Assembly: GCF_900104585.1 (NCBI RefSeq)
Contig: NZ_FNVX01000006.1
Span: forward strand, 372,001-436,000
Source: Bacteroides ihuae
GTDB taxonomy: Bacteria > Bacteroidota > Bacteroidia > Bacteroidales > Bacteroidaceae
DNA length: 64,000 nucleotides
Reading direction: 5' to 3'
Part shown: in pieces, positions 25,360 to 33,246 of the stretch
How the letters are laid out: each line of letters starts with the position of its first letter
Position numbering within the stretch: position 1 is the first letter of the stretch
Made by a program: the position numbers and the translations under genes
The notes under the pieces: generated by a model
The model's database searches: none
What the model saw: the letters and a program-made list of their open reading frames with translations, nothing else
Told to the model about the DNA's origin: nothing

Positions 25360-26657
25360 AGATTCTTCATTTCAAGATATTTATTGATCACATCAATCGA
25401 AAGTTTATCCGGTGTAGTGAGCAATGCATAAATACCATTTTGCTTGAGGGTGGAGATAATAAGCCGTTTTTCGAAAACAAACTTCTCTGCAATAACCCGG
25501 TGATAATAATCTTCAGTACTTTGAGCTTGATCGGCAATAAACGTTTTCAATTCCATATCTTCAAAGATAACCACCAACAGACAATGTTGGCGAGCAAGTT
25601 GGCGAAGATAAGAAAGTTGCCTATTCATACTGTTTATACTATCAAAGTTAGTATATAGCACTAAGAAACTACGTTTACTGATATGCTTGCCCAAATGCAC
25701 ACATAACGAAGAGAAATCAGTCTCTCCAAAAGAGGTCTCTTGCTTATAAAGGTTTTCAAGTAATCGTTGCAATTGCCCGGTTTGCCTGGAAGCAGGAACA
25801 AAAGTATCAAATTCCTGATTGAACGTGATCAATCCCGCTTTATCTTCTTTTCGCATGGCAACGTACGAAAGGACTAAAGAGGCATTGATGGAATAATCGA
25901 GTAACGTCATCCCGGCAAAAGCTTGCTGCATGATGCGTCCTTTATCAATCACACTATATATTTGTTGCGAACGTTCATCCTGATACACATTCACCATCAA
26001 TTCATGACGTCTGGCACTGGCTTTCCAGTTGATCATGCGATAATCATCGCCCTTCACATACTCTTTTATCTGCTCAAATTCCGTATGTTGCCCCACTCTT
26101 CTTAACCGCTTTATGCCTAGTTCTGTTAAGTTATTGCTCATAGCCATCAGCTCATACCGACGAAGCATCAGAAAAGAAGGATAAACCTTCACTATCTGCG
26201 GCTCTCCGCAAGTGAAGCGCCGTTCTATCAATCCAAGACGGGTAGAGGCAAACACTCTGATGCGGCCAAAAGCATACTCCCCTCTCCTGACAGGGTGCAG
26301 TTGATAGGTAACAGTTTCGCTGCCACCCTTAGGCAAGAACAGCGGGAAAGACAGGTCGCGCAATTGAAAGATGAAAGGCACTTCATCAATCAGACTAAGG
26401 GTTACAGCAAAGGCATAACTATTCTGAACAGTGATTCGTACGCCATTCTCATCACCATTGGAGAAACGCTCTGCACAATACCTCGTGGCACTGATGCCTC
26501 TGACCCGATACAAGAAGAATCCATCTATCAGCAAACAGAAGATAAATACCGCAAGTAGCAACTGTCCGGCCAGAAACAGAGAACCAAGCAGGTATCCACC
26601 ACCAAGTAGCAAGATGAGTAGCAGGGCAAAAAGATAAAAACGTTTTGTAAGAAACAT
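25347..26657 (-). CDS. DUF58-domain protein
   Basis: 436 residues. Two N-terminal membrane helices (YLFALLLILLLGGGYLLGSL and FLAGQLLLAVFIFCLLIDGF) are followed by a beta-rich region and the DUF58 core, with EQIKEYVKGDDYRMINWKAS and the vWA-like segment SVIDKGRIMQQAF. DUF58 proteins always accompany MoxR ATPases, which may remodel or load metal into a target. Here it begins one base beside the MoxR stop, and both belong to a minus-strand cluster that starts at the SpoIIM gene. Biochemical role unknown. Confidence 0.9.
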   Translation of the reverse strand: MFLTKRFYLFALLLILLLGGGYLLGSLFLAGQLLLAVFIFCLLIDGFFLYRVRGISATRYCAERFSNGDENGVRITVQNSYAFAVTLSLIDEVPFIFQLRDLSFPLFLPKGGSETVTYQLHPVRRGEYAFGRIRVFASTRLGLIERRFTCGEPQIVKVYPSFLMLRRYELMAMSNNLTELGIKRLRRVGQHTEFEQIKEYVKGDDYRMINWKASARRHELMVNVYQDERSQQIYSVIDKGRIMQQAFAGMTLLDYSINASLVLSYVAMRKEDKAGLITFNQEFDTFVPASRQTGQLQRLLENLYKQETSFGETDFSSLCVHLGKHISKRSFLVLYTNFDSINSMNRQLSYLRQLARQHCLLVVIFEDMELKTFIADQAQSTEDYYHRVIAEKFVFEKRLIISTLKQNGIYALLTTPDKLSIDVINKYLEMKNLQLL

Positions 26658-27628
26658 TACTTGGGTACTTCTACTTTATCAATTAATCGTTGAGTGACTT
26701 TAACGGCAGAGTATCCTTCCATTTCGGCCTCAGCAGTAAGTATCAGTCGGTGTTGTAGCACGTAAGGGGCAACAAATTTTATATCCTCGGGTGTAACAAA
26801 GTCGCGTTCTTGCAAAAGTGCATACGCCTTAGCCGCCTGAAGCAACGCTACCGATGCACGTGGAGAAGCACCCAGATAGACAGCCTTACTCGTACGGGTT
26901 TGTTGCACAATCAGTGCAATATACTGTAGCAGGCTATGCTCTACAAAGACTTCTTCTGCTTGCTTCTTCATTGCGAGCAATTCGCTACAAGTAAGAATCG
27001 GACGAATTTCATTCAGTTTTACGAGCGACACATTGGAGTGATGGCGCTCCAAGATATGGATTTCTTCCTCCAAGGACGGGTAATCCATGGTAATCTTCAT
27101 CAAGAAGCGGTCGAGCTGTGCCTCAGGCAACTTATACGTACCTTCTTGTTCCACCGGATTTTGAGTAGCAAAAATGATATATGGATCGCCCATCGGATAA
27201 GTAGAGCCATCAATACTGACTTGACGCTCTTCCATGACTTCGAAAAGTGCCGATTGCGTTTTAGCAGGTGCACGATTGATTTCATCCACCAATACCAGGT
27301 TGGCAAAAACCGGTCCTCGATGAAAATCGAAATCATTGGTTTTCATATTAAATACCGTTGTGCCCAGCACATCACTAGGCATCAAATCAGGCGTAAACTG
27401 AATGCGGCTGAAGTCTGATTCAATCAAACGGGCTGTTAGTTTGGCCAATAAGGTCTTCGCTACTCCCGGCACTCCTTCAATCAGCGCATGCCCATTTGCT
27501 AAGATAGTAGTCAAGAGCAAGTCGACTGTTCGCTCCTGCCCCACGATGACTGAAGCGATACTTGCTTTCAGTTCCTTAACCTTCTCATTGAAGAGAGTCA
27601 AGTCTGTTCGTGCTTCATTTTCTTCCAT
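26657..27628 (-). CDS. MoxR-family AAA+ ATPase
   Basis: 323 residues. Walker A of the MoxR type (EGVPGVAKTLLAKL), Walker B LVLVDEINRAP, the AAA+ sensor region FATQNPVEQEGTYKLPEAQL, and the C-terminal lid RASVALLQAAKAYALLQERD. MoxR ATPases act as chaperone-like remodelling enzymes for partner proteins with DUF58 or vWA domains. The stop codon abuts the DUF58 start (overlap at 26657). Likely co-transcribed with the whole cluster down from 31488. Confidence 0.95.
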   Translation of the reverse strand: MEENEARTDLTLFNEKVKELKASIASVIVGQERTVDLLLTTILANGHALIEGVPGVAKTLLAKLTARLIESDFSRIQFTPDLMPSDVLGTTVFNMKTNDFDFHRGPVFANLVLVDEINRAPAKTQSALFEVMEERQVSIDGSTYPMGDPYIIFATQNPVEQEGTYKLPEAQLDRFLMKITMDYPSLEEEIHILERHHSNVSLVKLNEIRPILTCSELLAMKKQAEEVFVEHSLLQYIALIVQQTRTSKAVYLGASPRASVALLQAAKAYALLQERDFVTPEDIKFVAPYVLQHRLILTAEAEMEGYSAVKVTQRLIDKVEVPK

Positions 27629-27648
27629 ACGATATGATTTCTTTTAAT

Positions 27649-28974
27649 TTATATACTCGTTAAATGATTGGCTATCTTATTCATCTCATCAATCAGTTCT
27701 TTCATTTGTCTTTCGGACACATTAAGTTCTCCTCGCACTATAGGGCGAATCTGAATAAGGAATTGGTGTATTGCCTCTTCTTCCATTCCGGCTTTTACCG
27801 CAATCTTAGCTGCAAGCCAAGCATCATCATCAACGTTTTCCACGTTAATTTGAAGGCTCTTTCGTAAGGTTTCGGCAAAAAAGATAAACTTTTTGCGTAC
27901 CAGGTCAGAGTAATCCTTCTTCTGAAAATACAGCGTTCCAATCAGTTGAACGAACTCCAATATTTTATTGTCCGGTGGTCTTACTATAGGAATTGATCGT
28001 TGTCTGCGCCGTGCAGTAAAGACCATAAAGAGAAGCAAAACAATGATTGTGAGATATAACGCCCAGCGAAGTGGAGGTCGAGATAAGAAATAACGAAAAG
28101 GAGACTGTTCTTCTTGCTCATTACCAGAATAGGCTTCGGTTCGAACAAGAGGAAGGTCTTTAGCCGTAGACAAAATCCGAAACAAGAAAGCGGCATTGTG
28201 GCCATCAAGCATGCCGTAGTTGGTGAACAGTAAAGGAGTACTAATCAAGATAATTTCGCCTTTACCTATCTTTTTAGAAAGAACCACTGCACCCGACCTT
28301 ATGGTTGAACCTTCAATAACAGCTCTACGAACAATCGCTTTTTTGCTTCTGGTGGAGTCTTTGCCTATCTCTAAATGATGCGAAGCGATTTCCTCTTGCC
28401 TATCCGAACGATTGTTTGCCAACATCTGAAAAGTAGAATCGGATTTAACAAAGAAACCAGTGCATAGCTGCGAATAAAAGCAATAGTTCTGTGATGTATA
28501 GGTGGAGTCACCTACCCATTGAATTGTATCACGAGTTAAGAGCATGGAAGTCGCTTGCCGCTTCAAAGAAGAAGGATTAAAATAACCGTACGACAAGCTA
28601 AAACCCAATGTATCAGAAAATAAGGTGCTAAAAGAAGAAGAAGCCAGTACTACTTTGTTACCTCGCTCGGCCAATCGCATGACTGCATCAACATCCACTC
28701 GCTTCAAATCGATATCCTGTGACACAGCCAGAATAGCTTTGCGTGATGTAGTGTCATGGATAGAAATCTGATAAAACGTTTCTTTGGAAAGTGAATAACC
28801 CGCAGGCATAGACGATGAGAGCACATCATCAAAAACAGCACAACCAAATGGCTGTTTGTCGTACCGACTGAAAGTGGGTATCCAGCTAAATTGTTTGGGT
28901 AAATGAAATTCCGTCCAAACCATTACTCCAAGAAATAATAAGATGAAAAGAATGAAGAGGTGACTACTTTTCAT
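27649..28974 (-). CDS. DUF4350-domain membrane protein
   Basis: 441 residues. An N-terminal membrane helix (LFILFILLFLGVMVWTEF), a large extracytoplasmic part containing the DUF4350-like segment (RYDKQPFGCAVFDDVL, GKGEIILISTPLLFTNYGML), one helix (WALYLTIIVLLLFMVFTARRR) and a cytoplasmic tail rich in charge. Its start overlaps the stop of the DUF4129 gene by 11 bases. In MoxR-DUF58 clusters this kind of protein is often found with a DUF4129 neighbour. Function unknown; a membrane complex with MoxR is an inference. Confidence 0.8.
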   Translation of the reverse strand: MKSSHLFILFILLFLGVMVWTEFHLPKQFSWIPTFSRYDKQPFGCAVFDDVLSSSMPAGYSLSKETFYQISIHDTTSRKAILAVSQDIDLKRVDVDAVMRLAERGNKVVLASSSFSTLFSDTLGFSLSYGYFNPSSLKRQATSMLLTRDTIQWVGDSTYTSQNYCFYSQLCTGFFVKSDSTFQMLANNRSDRQEEIASHHLEIGKDSTRSKKAIVRRAVIEGSTIRSGAVVLSKKIGKGEIILISTPLLFTNYGMLDGHNAAFLFRILSTAKDLPLVRTEAYSGNEQEEQSPFRYFLSRPPLRWALYLTIIVLLLFMVFTARRRQRSIPIVRPPDNKILEFVQLIGTLYFQKKDYSDLVRKKFIFFAETLRKSLQINVENVDDDAWLAAKIAVKAGMEEEAIHQFLIQIRPIVRGELNVSERQMKELIDEMNKIANHLTSI

Positions 28975-29596
28975 CCCATCCCCCTTTCATCATTTCTTGC
29001 TGTAACACTTCCATCTCACGAAAATCTGATTCGGTGACCCCAAAGTTACCATAACGTGCCCTAAGGAAACGATTGGTCAATCTTCTAAAGGAGAAGCGCT
29101 GTTCTTCTATTTTAATCTCATAGATATATTCAGTAGGAGTTTTATAAAGTTGCCAATCGATCCGTCCTTCATCTGCCAGCCATTTTAGTGTTTGCAAATA
29201 GAGTAAGCGGGAAGCTTCTTTAAAATCATTTCGCGAAAGAGCGTCTGCAATCTCTTTCTCAAAGTCTACTCCGTATATGGTATCATTTTCAACACTGTAT
29301 GCCACTGCATATTTGCGTGAGCGCATAAATAATTCCGGGCGTTTACGATATACAAACCAAATGATCAATACGACCACAAGTACAAAAAGTACGATCAACA
29401 CAACTTCTGTATATTTAGAAGCAAAAGTGTGGCCGAATATCCTACTCAGCCAGTCACCAAACCAGGATGAAATCCATTGAATAAGATCCATCTCAGGTCT
29501 CACCAAATCACGATTATAGTCAAAATCGGGGTCGGACTGCCACATCGCAATTCGCCCCGTATCACAAATCAATGTATCGGCTATCTGCTCCATCAA
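28964..29596 (-). CDS. DUF4129-domain membrane protein
   Basis: 210 residues. One membrane helix (EVVLIVLFVLVVVLIIWFVY) is preceded by a ~65-residue outside part and followed by a cytoplasmic DUF4129-like helical domain (IADALSRNDFKEASRLLYLQ ... WQLYKTPTEYIYEI ... FLRARYGNFGVTESDF). Overlaps the DUF4350 gene by 11 bases and lies 10 bases after the upstream membrane-protein gene. Function unknown beyond its constant link with MoxR/DUF58/DUF4350 genes. Confidence 0.8.
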   Translation of the reverse strand: MMEQIADTLICDTGRIAMWQSDPDFDYNRDLVRPEMDLIQWISSWFGDWLSRIFGHTFASKYTEVVLIVLFVLVVVLIIWFVYRKRPELFMRSRKYAVAYSVENDTIYGVDFEKEIADALSRNDFKEASRLLYLQTLKWLADEGRIDWQLYKTPTEYIYEIKIEEQRFSFRRLTNRFLRARYGNFGVTESDFREMEVLQQEMMKGGWDEK

Positions 29597-29606
29597 CTAT
29601 TACAGA

Positions 29607-30545
29607 TCAAAGTTGCTCGAACTGCTCAATATCACTCTCTACCGAAACATTCCCTACGACTTCATTGGCATGCGCATACTGATAAGCCAAACCAACAAGA
29701 GTAAAGGTCATGGCTAGATATGTACCGAAAGACTGCAATATAGCCAATAGATAAACAAGCAAATTATACAAGGGAGAAACTCCCACGGCACTTCCCGGAT
29801 CACTTAGTGTAAACATGTACTTTACGATAGTTGCCACATACCAAGGTGTCATAGTAATACCTTGTAATATTCCGGCGATGATACCCATCACAAACACAAT
29901 AGCAAAGATACCACCCCAAGTTGCAAATCCTAGACGAAAGGTCTTAGTAAATGCAGCCCATACTCCTTCTTTTTCAAATAAATAGATAGAAGGCAAAAGC
30001 ATTATTGGAATCATGAAAGCGATGAATCCAGGTATCAGAAAGATTAATAGAAAAGGCATAAGACTTCCCAAGACAGCTATAAGGGCAAAAGCACCTATTG
30101 TTATTGGTATAAGTACAAGTATGAGTATGAAAGAGCGCTTTATGTTATGCATCAAAGGAGCTTTCAATTCCTTCATCGTGATTCCCACCAAACGTTCTTC
30201 TCTACTATTATAGAGTTGAACCAATGCATATAGCAAAGAGCTAATCAAAACACCACCTATCATGGCACAAAGTAACATTGCTCCATAACTAACAAAAAAC
30301 ATGATTCCAAACGATGCTAGTCCGGGAGCAACGCCGGGATTCTGCTGCAGACTTGCCATATTAAGAGTACCAGACATTAATCCGTTAAGGCTTAGAGCTT
30401 GCAATAAACACAAAGGAAGCAGCAGATAAGTGGTATACTTTAATATCGGCTTCCAATTTTCTTTGATAAAGTCAAAGGAAGCGTTCATCTTTTCCCCGAA
30501 ATTCCGCTTCGCATAAAAAATAATTTTAGTCTTTTGAGTATCCAT
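29607..30545 (-). CDS. Multi-pass membrane protein of the MoxR cluster
   Basis: About 312 residues with six hydrophobic helices (for example LLLPLCLLQALSLNGLM and GIMFFVSYGAMLLCAMIGGV), and a cytoplasmic N-terminus NASFDFIKENWKPILKYTTY. No named family recognised with certainty; it resembles glycerophosphodiester-phosphodiesterase-type membrane domains. The frame is open up to 30593, but the Met at 30545 gives a more natural start and a 20-base overlap with the SpoIIM gene stop. Position suggests the same membrane complex. Confidence 0.7.
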   Translation of the reverse strand: MDTQKTKIIFYAKRNFGEKMNASFDFIKENWKPILKYTTYLLLPLCLLQALSLNGLMSGTLNMASLQQNPGVAPGLASFGIMFFVSYGAMLLCAMIGGVLISSLLYALVQLYNSREERLVGITMKELKAPLMHNIKRSFILILVLIPITIGAFALIAVLGSLMPFLLIFLIPGFIAFMIPIMLLPSIYLFEKEGVWAAFTKTFRLGFATWGGIFAIVFVMGIIAGILQGITMTPWYVATIVKYMFTLSDPGSAVGVSPLYNLLVYLLAILQSFGTYLAMTFTLVGLAYQYAHANEVVGNVSVESDIEQFEQL

Positions 30546-31488
30546 GAGATCTTTTATTTGGTAAATAAATATAGTAGAATAGAATGAAAGCAATAGAAAG
30601 CAAGATCACGCTGAGCCTAAATAAATCAGGCAACCAAGTGCGACGGGTAAGAAAGCCTTCGATAAATCCGGCCACAATAAAAATGGGGACTGTGCCTATA
30701 ACGATTTTAAGTCCTTTTTTAGCTCCATGCTTAAATGAAGTTAGACGAGTATAGGTTCCGGGAAAGAGCCAACCATTACCCAATGCAATTCCCGCAGCTC
30801 CAGCAACAATAATGGCCCAGATTTCAAGTGTGCCATGTAGCCAAACGGCTAGCATTGATTCTGTAGCTAGTCCTTGCTGAACAAAGAATGTTTGAAAGGC
30901 TCCTAGCATCACCCCATTCGTAAAAAGCATATACCCGGTACCAAAGCTAGTAAAGACACCCATGATAAATACCCTGAAAGAAACTGCAATATTATTGAGA
31001 GTAATGCCTAGAAACATAGGCAATTCATCGCTTTGACCATAAACAGCCATGGGTTCTCCGCGAGCAATATTATCTAAAGTCATATCAACATAGCTATTGC
31101 CCATAATGAGGCGGACAAACGAATCATCATTCAGAGTAGATAGTGCTCCAACAAGAGCGCTTGCTAAAAAAATCAAAAAAGAGATGAGTAGCTCTTTTCT
31201 GGCAGAATACATGATCTGAGGAACTTCAGTAGCCCAAAACGTATAAATTCGTGTCCATTTCTCACGCTTATTACGATAGAGTTTATTGTGAAGTGCTGAA
31301 GCAAGATTATTTAAGTAAATTGTGATGCGAGAATTTGGATAATGAGTCTGAGCAAAAGCCAGATCAGTCGTAATTTGAGTATATACATCTGCAAGCAAGT
31401 CAGGACTAAGCATATTAGATTGCTCAATAGTAGTCTCGGCCTCTTTCCATCTAGTTATATTCAGACGTATAAACGTTACTTCTTTCAT
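30526..31488 (-). CDS. Stage II sporulation protein M (SpoIIM)-family membrane protein
   Basis: About 320 residues. A soluble N-terminal part (FIRLNITRWKEAETTIEQSN) precedes five or six helices with the SpoIIM-family pattern (SFRVFIMGVFTSFGTGYMLF, VWLHGTLEIWAIIVAGAAGI with the conserved HGxxE). The bacterium is not a spore former; the name is only family homology. The frame is open to 31587, but the promoter (ATTG, 20 bases, TACTTTTG on the minus strand, 31533-31564) starts transcription near 31526, so the Met at 31488 is used. First gene of the MoxR cluster, divergent from the RDD gene. Confidence 0.85.
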   Translation of the reverse strand: MKEVTFIRLNITRWKEAETTIEQSNMLSPDLLADVYTQITTDLAFAQTHYPNSRITIYLNNLASALHNKLYRNKREKWTRIYTFWATEVPQIMYSARKELLISFLIFLASALVGALSTLNDDSFVRLIMGNSYVDMTLDNIARGEPMAVYGQSDELPMFLGITLNNIAVSFRVFIMGVFTSFGTGYMLFTNGVMLGAFQTFFVQQGLATESMLAVWLHGTLEIWAIIVAGAAGIALGNGWLFPGTYTRLTSFKHGAKKGLKIVIGTVPIFIVAGFIEGFLTRRTWLPDLFRLSVILLSIAFILFYYIYLPNKRSHGYSKD

Positions 31489-31532
31489 GATACTCTTAAA
31501 AATCAGAAAAAACTTTTCTTTAATACTGAAAG

Positions 31533-31564
31533 CAAAAGTAAGGGATTTATAATATATTTGCAAT
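31533..31564. promoter_or_regulatory. Overlapping divergent promoters of SpoIIM and RDD genes
   Basis: Minus strand: ATTG (31561-31564), a 20-base spacer and TACTTTTG (31533-31540). Plus strand: TATATTTG (31553-31560), 31 bases before the RDD start. The two elements interlock, so the two polymerases would compete. Confidence 0.55.
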
Positions 31565-31590
31565 CTAAAACGTAAAATATTTAGCAATTA

Positions 31591-32325
31591 ATGTCAGAAT
31601 CCAATATTTTAACCGGGCAGTTTGTACGAATAGACCAAGCACCCGCAAGTGCAGGCGAACGAATCTTGGCTCGCTCCATAGATATTATCCTGCTTATTAT
31701 TTATATCTTAGCGACTGTCACTTTTTTAGATTCAGTAAAAGGATCTATTTCGAACACAAACACATTACTGCTTTTCGTATTATACTTGCCGGTACTCTGT
31801 TACTCACTGTTATGCGAGGTATTTAATCAAGGGCAAAGTGCAGGTAAATGCATCTTAGGCATACGGGTAGTCAAAGTAGATGGTACAACGCCAACCGTGA
31901 GTTCATACCTGCTTCGCTGGCTTCTGTTTCTTATTGATGCTCCTCTCACTGGCGGACTGGGCTTGTTAGTCATCTTGCTTACAAAGAACAAACAAAGAAT
32001 AGGCGATCTGGCTGCAGGCACCATGGTTATTAAGGAGCAGAATTATAAGAAAATACAAGTGAGTTTGGACGAATTCAACTATCTAAGAGAAGATTACCAC
32101 CCTACATACCTACAAGCTGCAGATTTATCACTAGAGCAAATTAATGTAATTGCAAAAGCGCTCGACAGTAAGAATCGCAATAAAGAATCGCACATTGCTC
32201 TGCTAGCATCCAAGCTACGGAGTATGCTCAGCATAAATACGACCATTAAAAATGATGAACATTTTCTACAAACGATAATGAGAGATTATCAATATTATGC
32301 AATGGAAGATAACGCACTTATATAA
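31591..32325 (+). CDS. RDD-family membrane protein
   Basis: 244 residues. The RDD signature is present as ASAGERILARSIDIILLIIY, followed by QGQSAGKCILGIRVVKVDG and KQRIGDLAAGTMVIKE, with three to four helices in the first 150 residues and a soluble C-terminal helical tail. RDD proteins recur beside SpoIIM, DUF58 and MoxR genes in many phyla; their function is unclear, with ion transport suggested for some. Divergent from the SpoIIM gene; a strong hairpin follows. Confidence 0.9.
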   Translation: MSESNILTGQFVRIDQAPASAGERILARSIDIILLIIYILATVTFLDSVKGSISNTNTLLLFVLYLPVLCYSLLCEVFNQGQSAGKCILGIRVVKVDGTTPTVSSYLLRWLLFLIDAPLTGGLGLLVILLTKNKQRIGDLAAGTMVIKEQNYKKIQVSLDEFNYLREDYHPTYLQAADLSLEQINVIAKALDSKNRNKESHIALLASKLRSMLSINTTIKNDEHFLQTIMRDYQYYAMEDNALI

Positions 32326-32331
32326 ATAATA

Positions 32332-32375
32332 AAGTAGAGGCTGACATCAATCCATGATGCCAGCCTCTACTTATT
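32332..32375. terminator. Terminator between RDD and an acidic protein gene
   Basis: A 12-bp stem, AAGTAGAGGCTG (32332-32343) with CAGCCTCTACTT (32361-32372), extended by an inner CATCA/TGATG pair. Placed between converging genes, it may serve both. Confidence 0.65.
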
Positions 32376-32399
32376 CTGTTCTAACTAAATGGGACGGAA

Positions 32400-32735
32400 C
32401 TATTCTATTTCGCCCAAAGAGTCGCCGTATTCCATTTCTCCCTGAACAACAAAAAGAATTTCTTCGGGATCATATTCACCCATTTCATCTTTTTGAGCCT
32501 CTTTTACAATGTAATTAGCTACAAGTTCCAAGTCGATATCGACATAACCCTCTGCATCAGGTTCAGTATCAAGAATACCACTTTCGGTATAATACTCGTC
32601 GATAAGATCTAGAAAATAAAGCAATTCATCATCGGAGAACTTACTTTTAAGTTCCTGTGGTAAATAGTTTTTGATATACGCAATGGTTTTGTCATCATCT
32701 GCGTAATCAGACCAAATGTCCTCTTCCTGTCCCAT
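32400..32735 (-). CDS. Small acidic conserved hypothetical protein
   Basis: 111 residues, very acidic (GQEEDIWSDYADDD, DDELLYFLDLIDEYY). No domain recognised. It follows trxA by 8 bases on the same strand, so it is probably co-transcribed with thioredoxin. No cysteine is present, so it is unlikely to be a dithiol partner. Function unknown. Confidence 0.7.
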   Translation of the reverse strand: MGQEEDIWSDYADDDKTIAYIKNYLPQELKSKFSDDELLYFLDLIDEYYTESGILDTEPDAEGYVDIDLELVANYIVKEAQKDEMGEYDPEEILFVVQGEMEYGDSLGEIE

Positions 32736-32743
32736 ATTATTAA

Positions 32744-33058
32744 TTAAATTAATGCTTTCACTTTGCTTTCAAAAACATTCTTTGCTACAGCACCTACTTG
32801 TTTATCAACAATCTCACCATCCTTAAAGAACAGTACAGTGGGTATGTTGCGGATACCATAAGTTGCAGGTAGTTCAGTATTCTCGTCTACATCACACTTG
32901 CCTATAATCACCTGTCCGTCGTATTCTTTAGCCAATTCTTCTATGATGGGGCCTACCATCTTACAAGGGCCACACCAAGGTGCCCAAAAATCAATCACAA
33001 CAGGTTTTCCTTCCGCTAATACACCTTTAACATTGGTGTCAGTAATTTCTAAAGCCAT
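32744..33058 (-). CDS. trxA: Thioredoxin
   Basis: 104 residues, single thioredoxin fold. The active site is FWAPWCGPCKMVGPI (WCGPC), with the cis-proline region IRNIPTVLFFKDGEI. It reduces protein disulphides in the cytoplasm using thioredoxin reductase. It has no signal peptide. The acidic protein gene follows in likely operon; dnaE lies upstream on the same strand with a 188-base gap, so it has its own promoter region. Confidence 0.95.
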   Translation of the reverse strand: MALEITDTNVKGVLAEGKPVVIDFWAPWCGPCKMVGPIIEELAKEYDGQVIIGKCDVDENTELPATYGIRNIPTVLFFKDGEIVDKQVGAVAKNVFESKVKALI

Positions 33059-33246
33059 ATTCTTATCTTATTATTATATTAAATAAATCAAGTTGTATTA
33101 ATACCATAACGTTGGTAAAGTTACGAAAGTTCTCAAAACAGACGAATAAAGATAGAAAAAAACGCTCTCTTTTTCCGCTCAACTTTCAGTAACAAAGAAA
33201 AGTATCTCTATTTATTTCATTTCGTAAACATATCCGAAGTTGGTTT

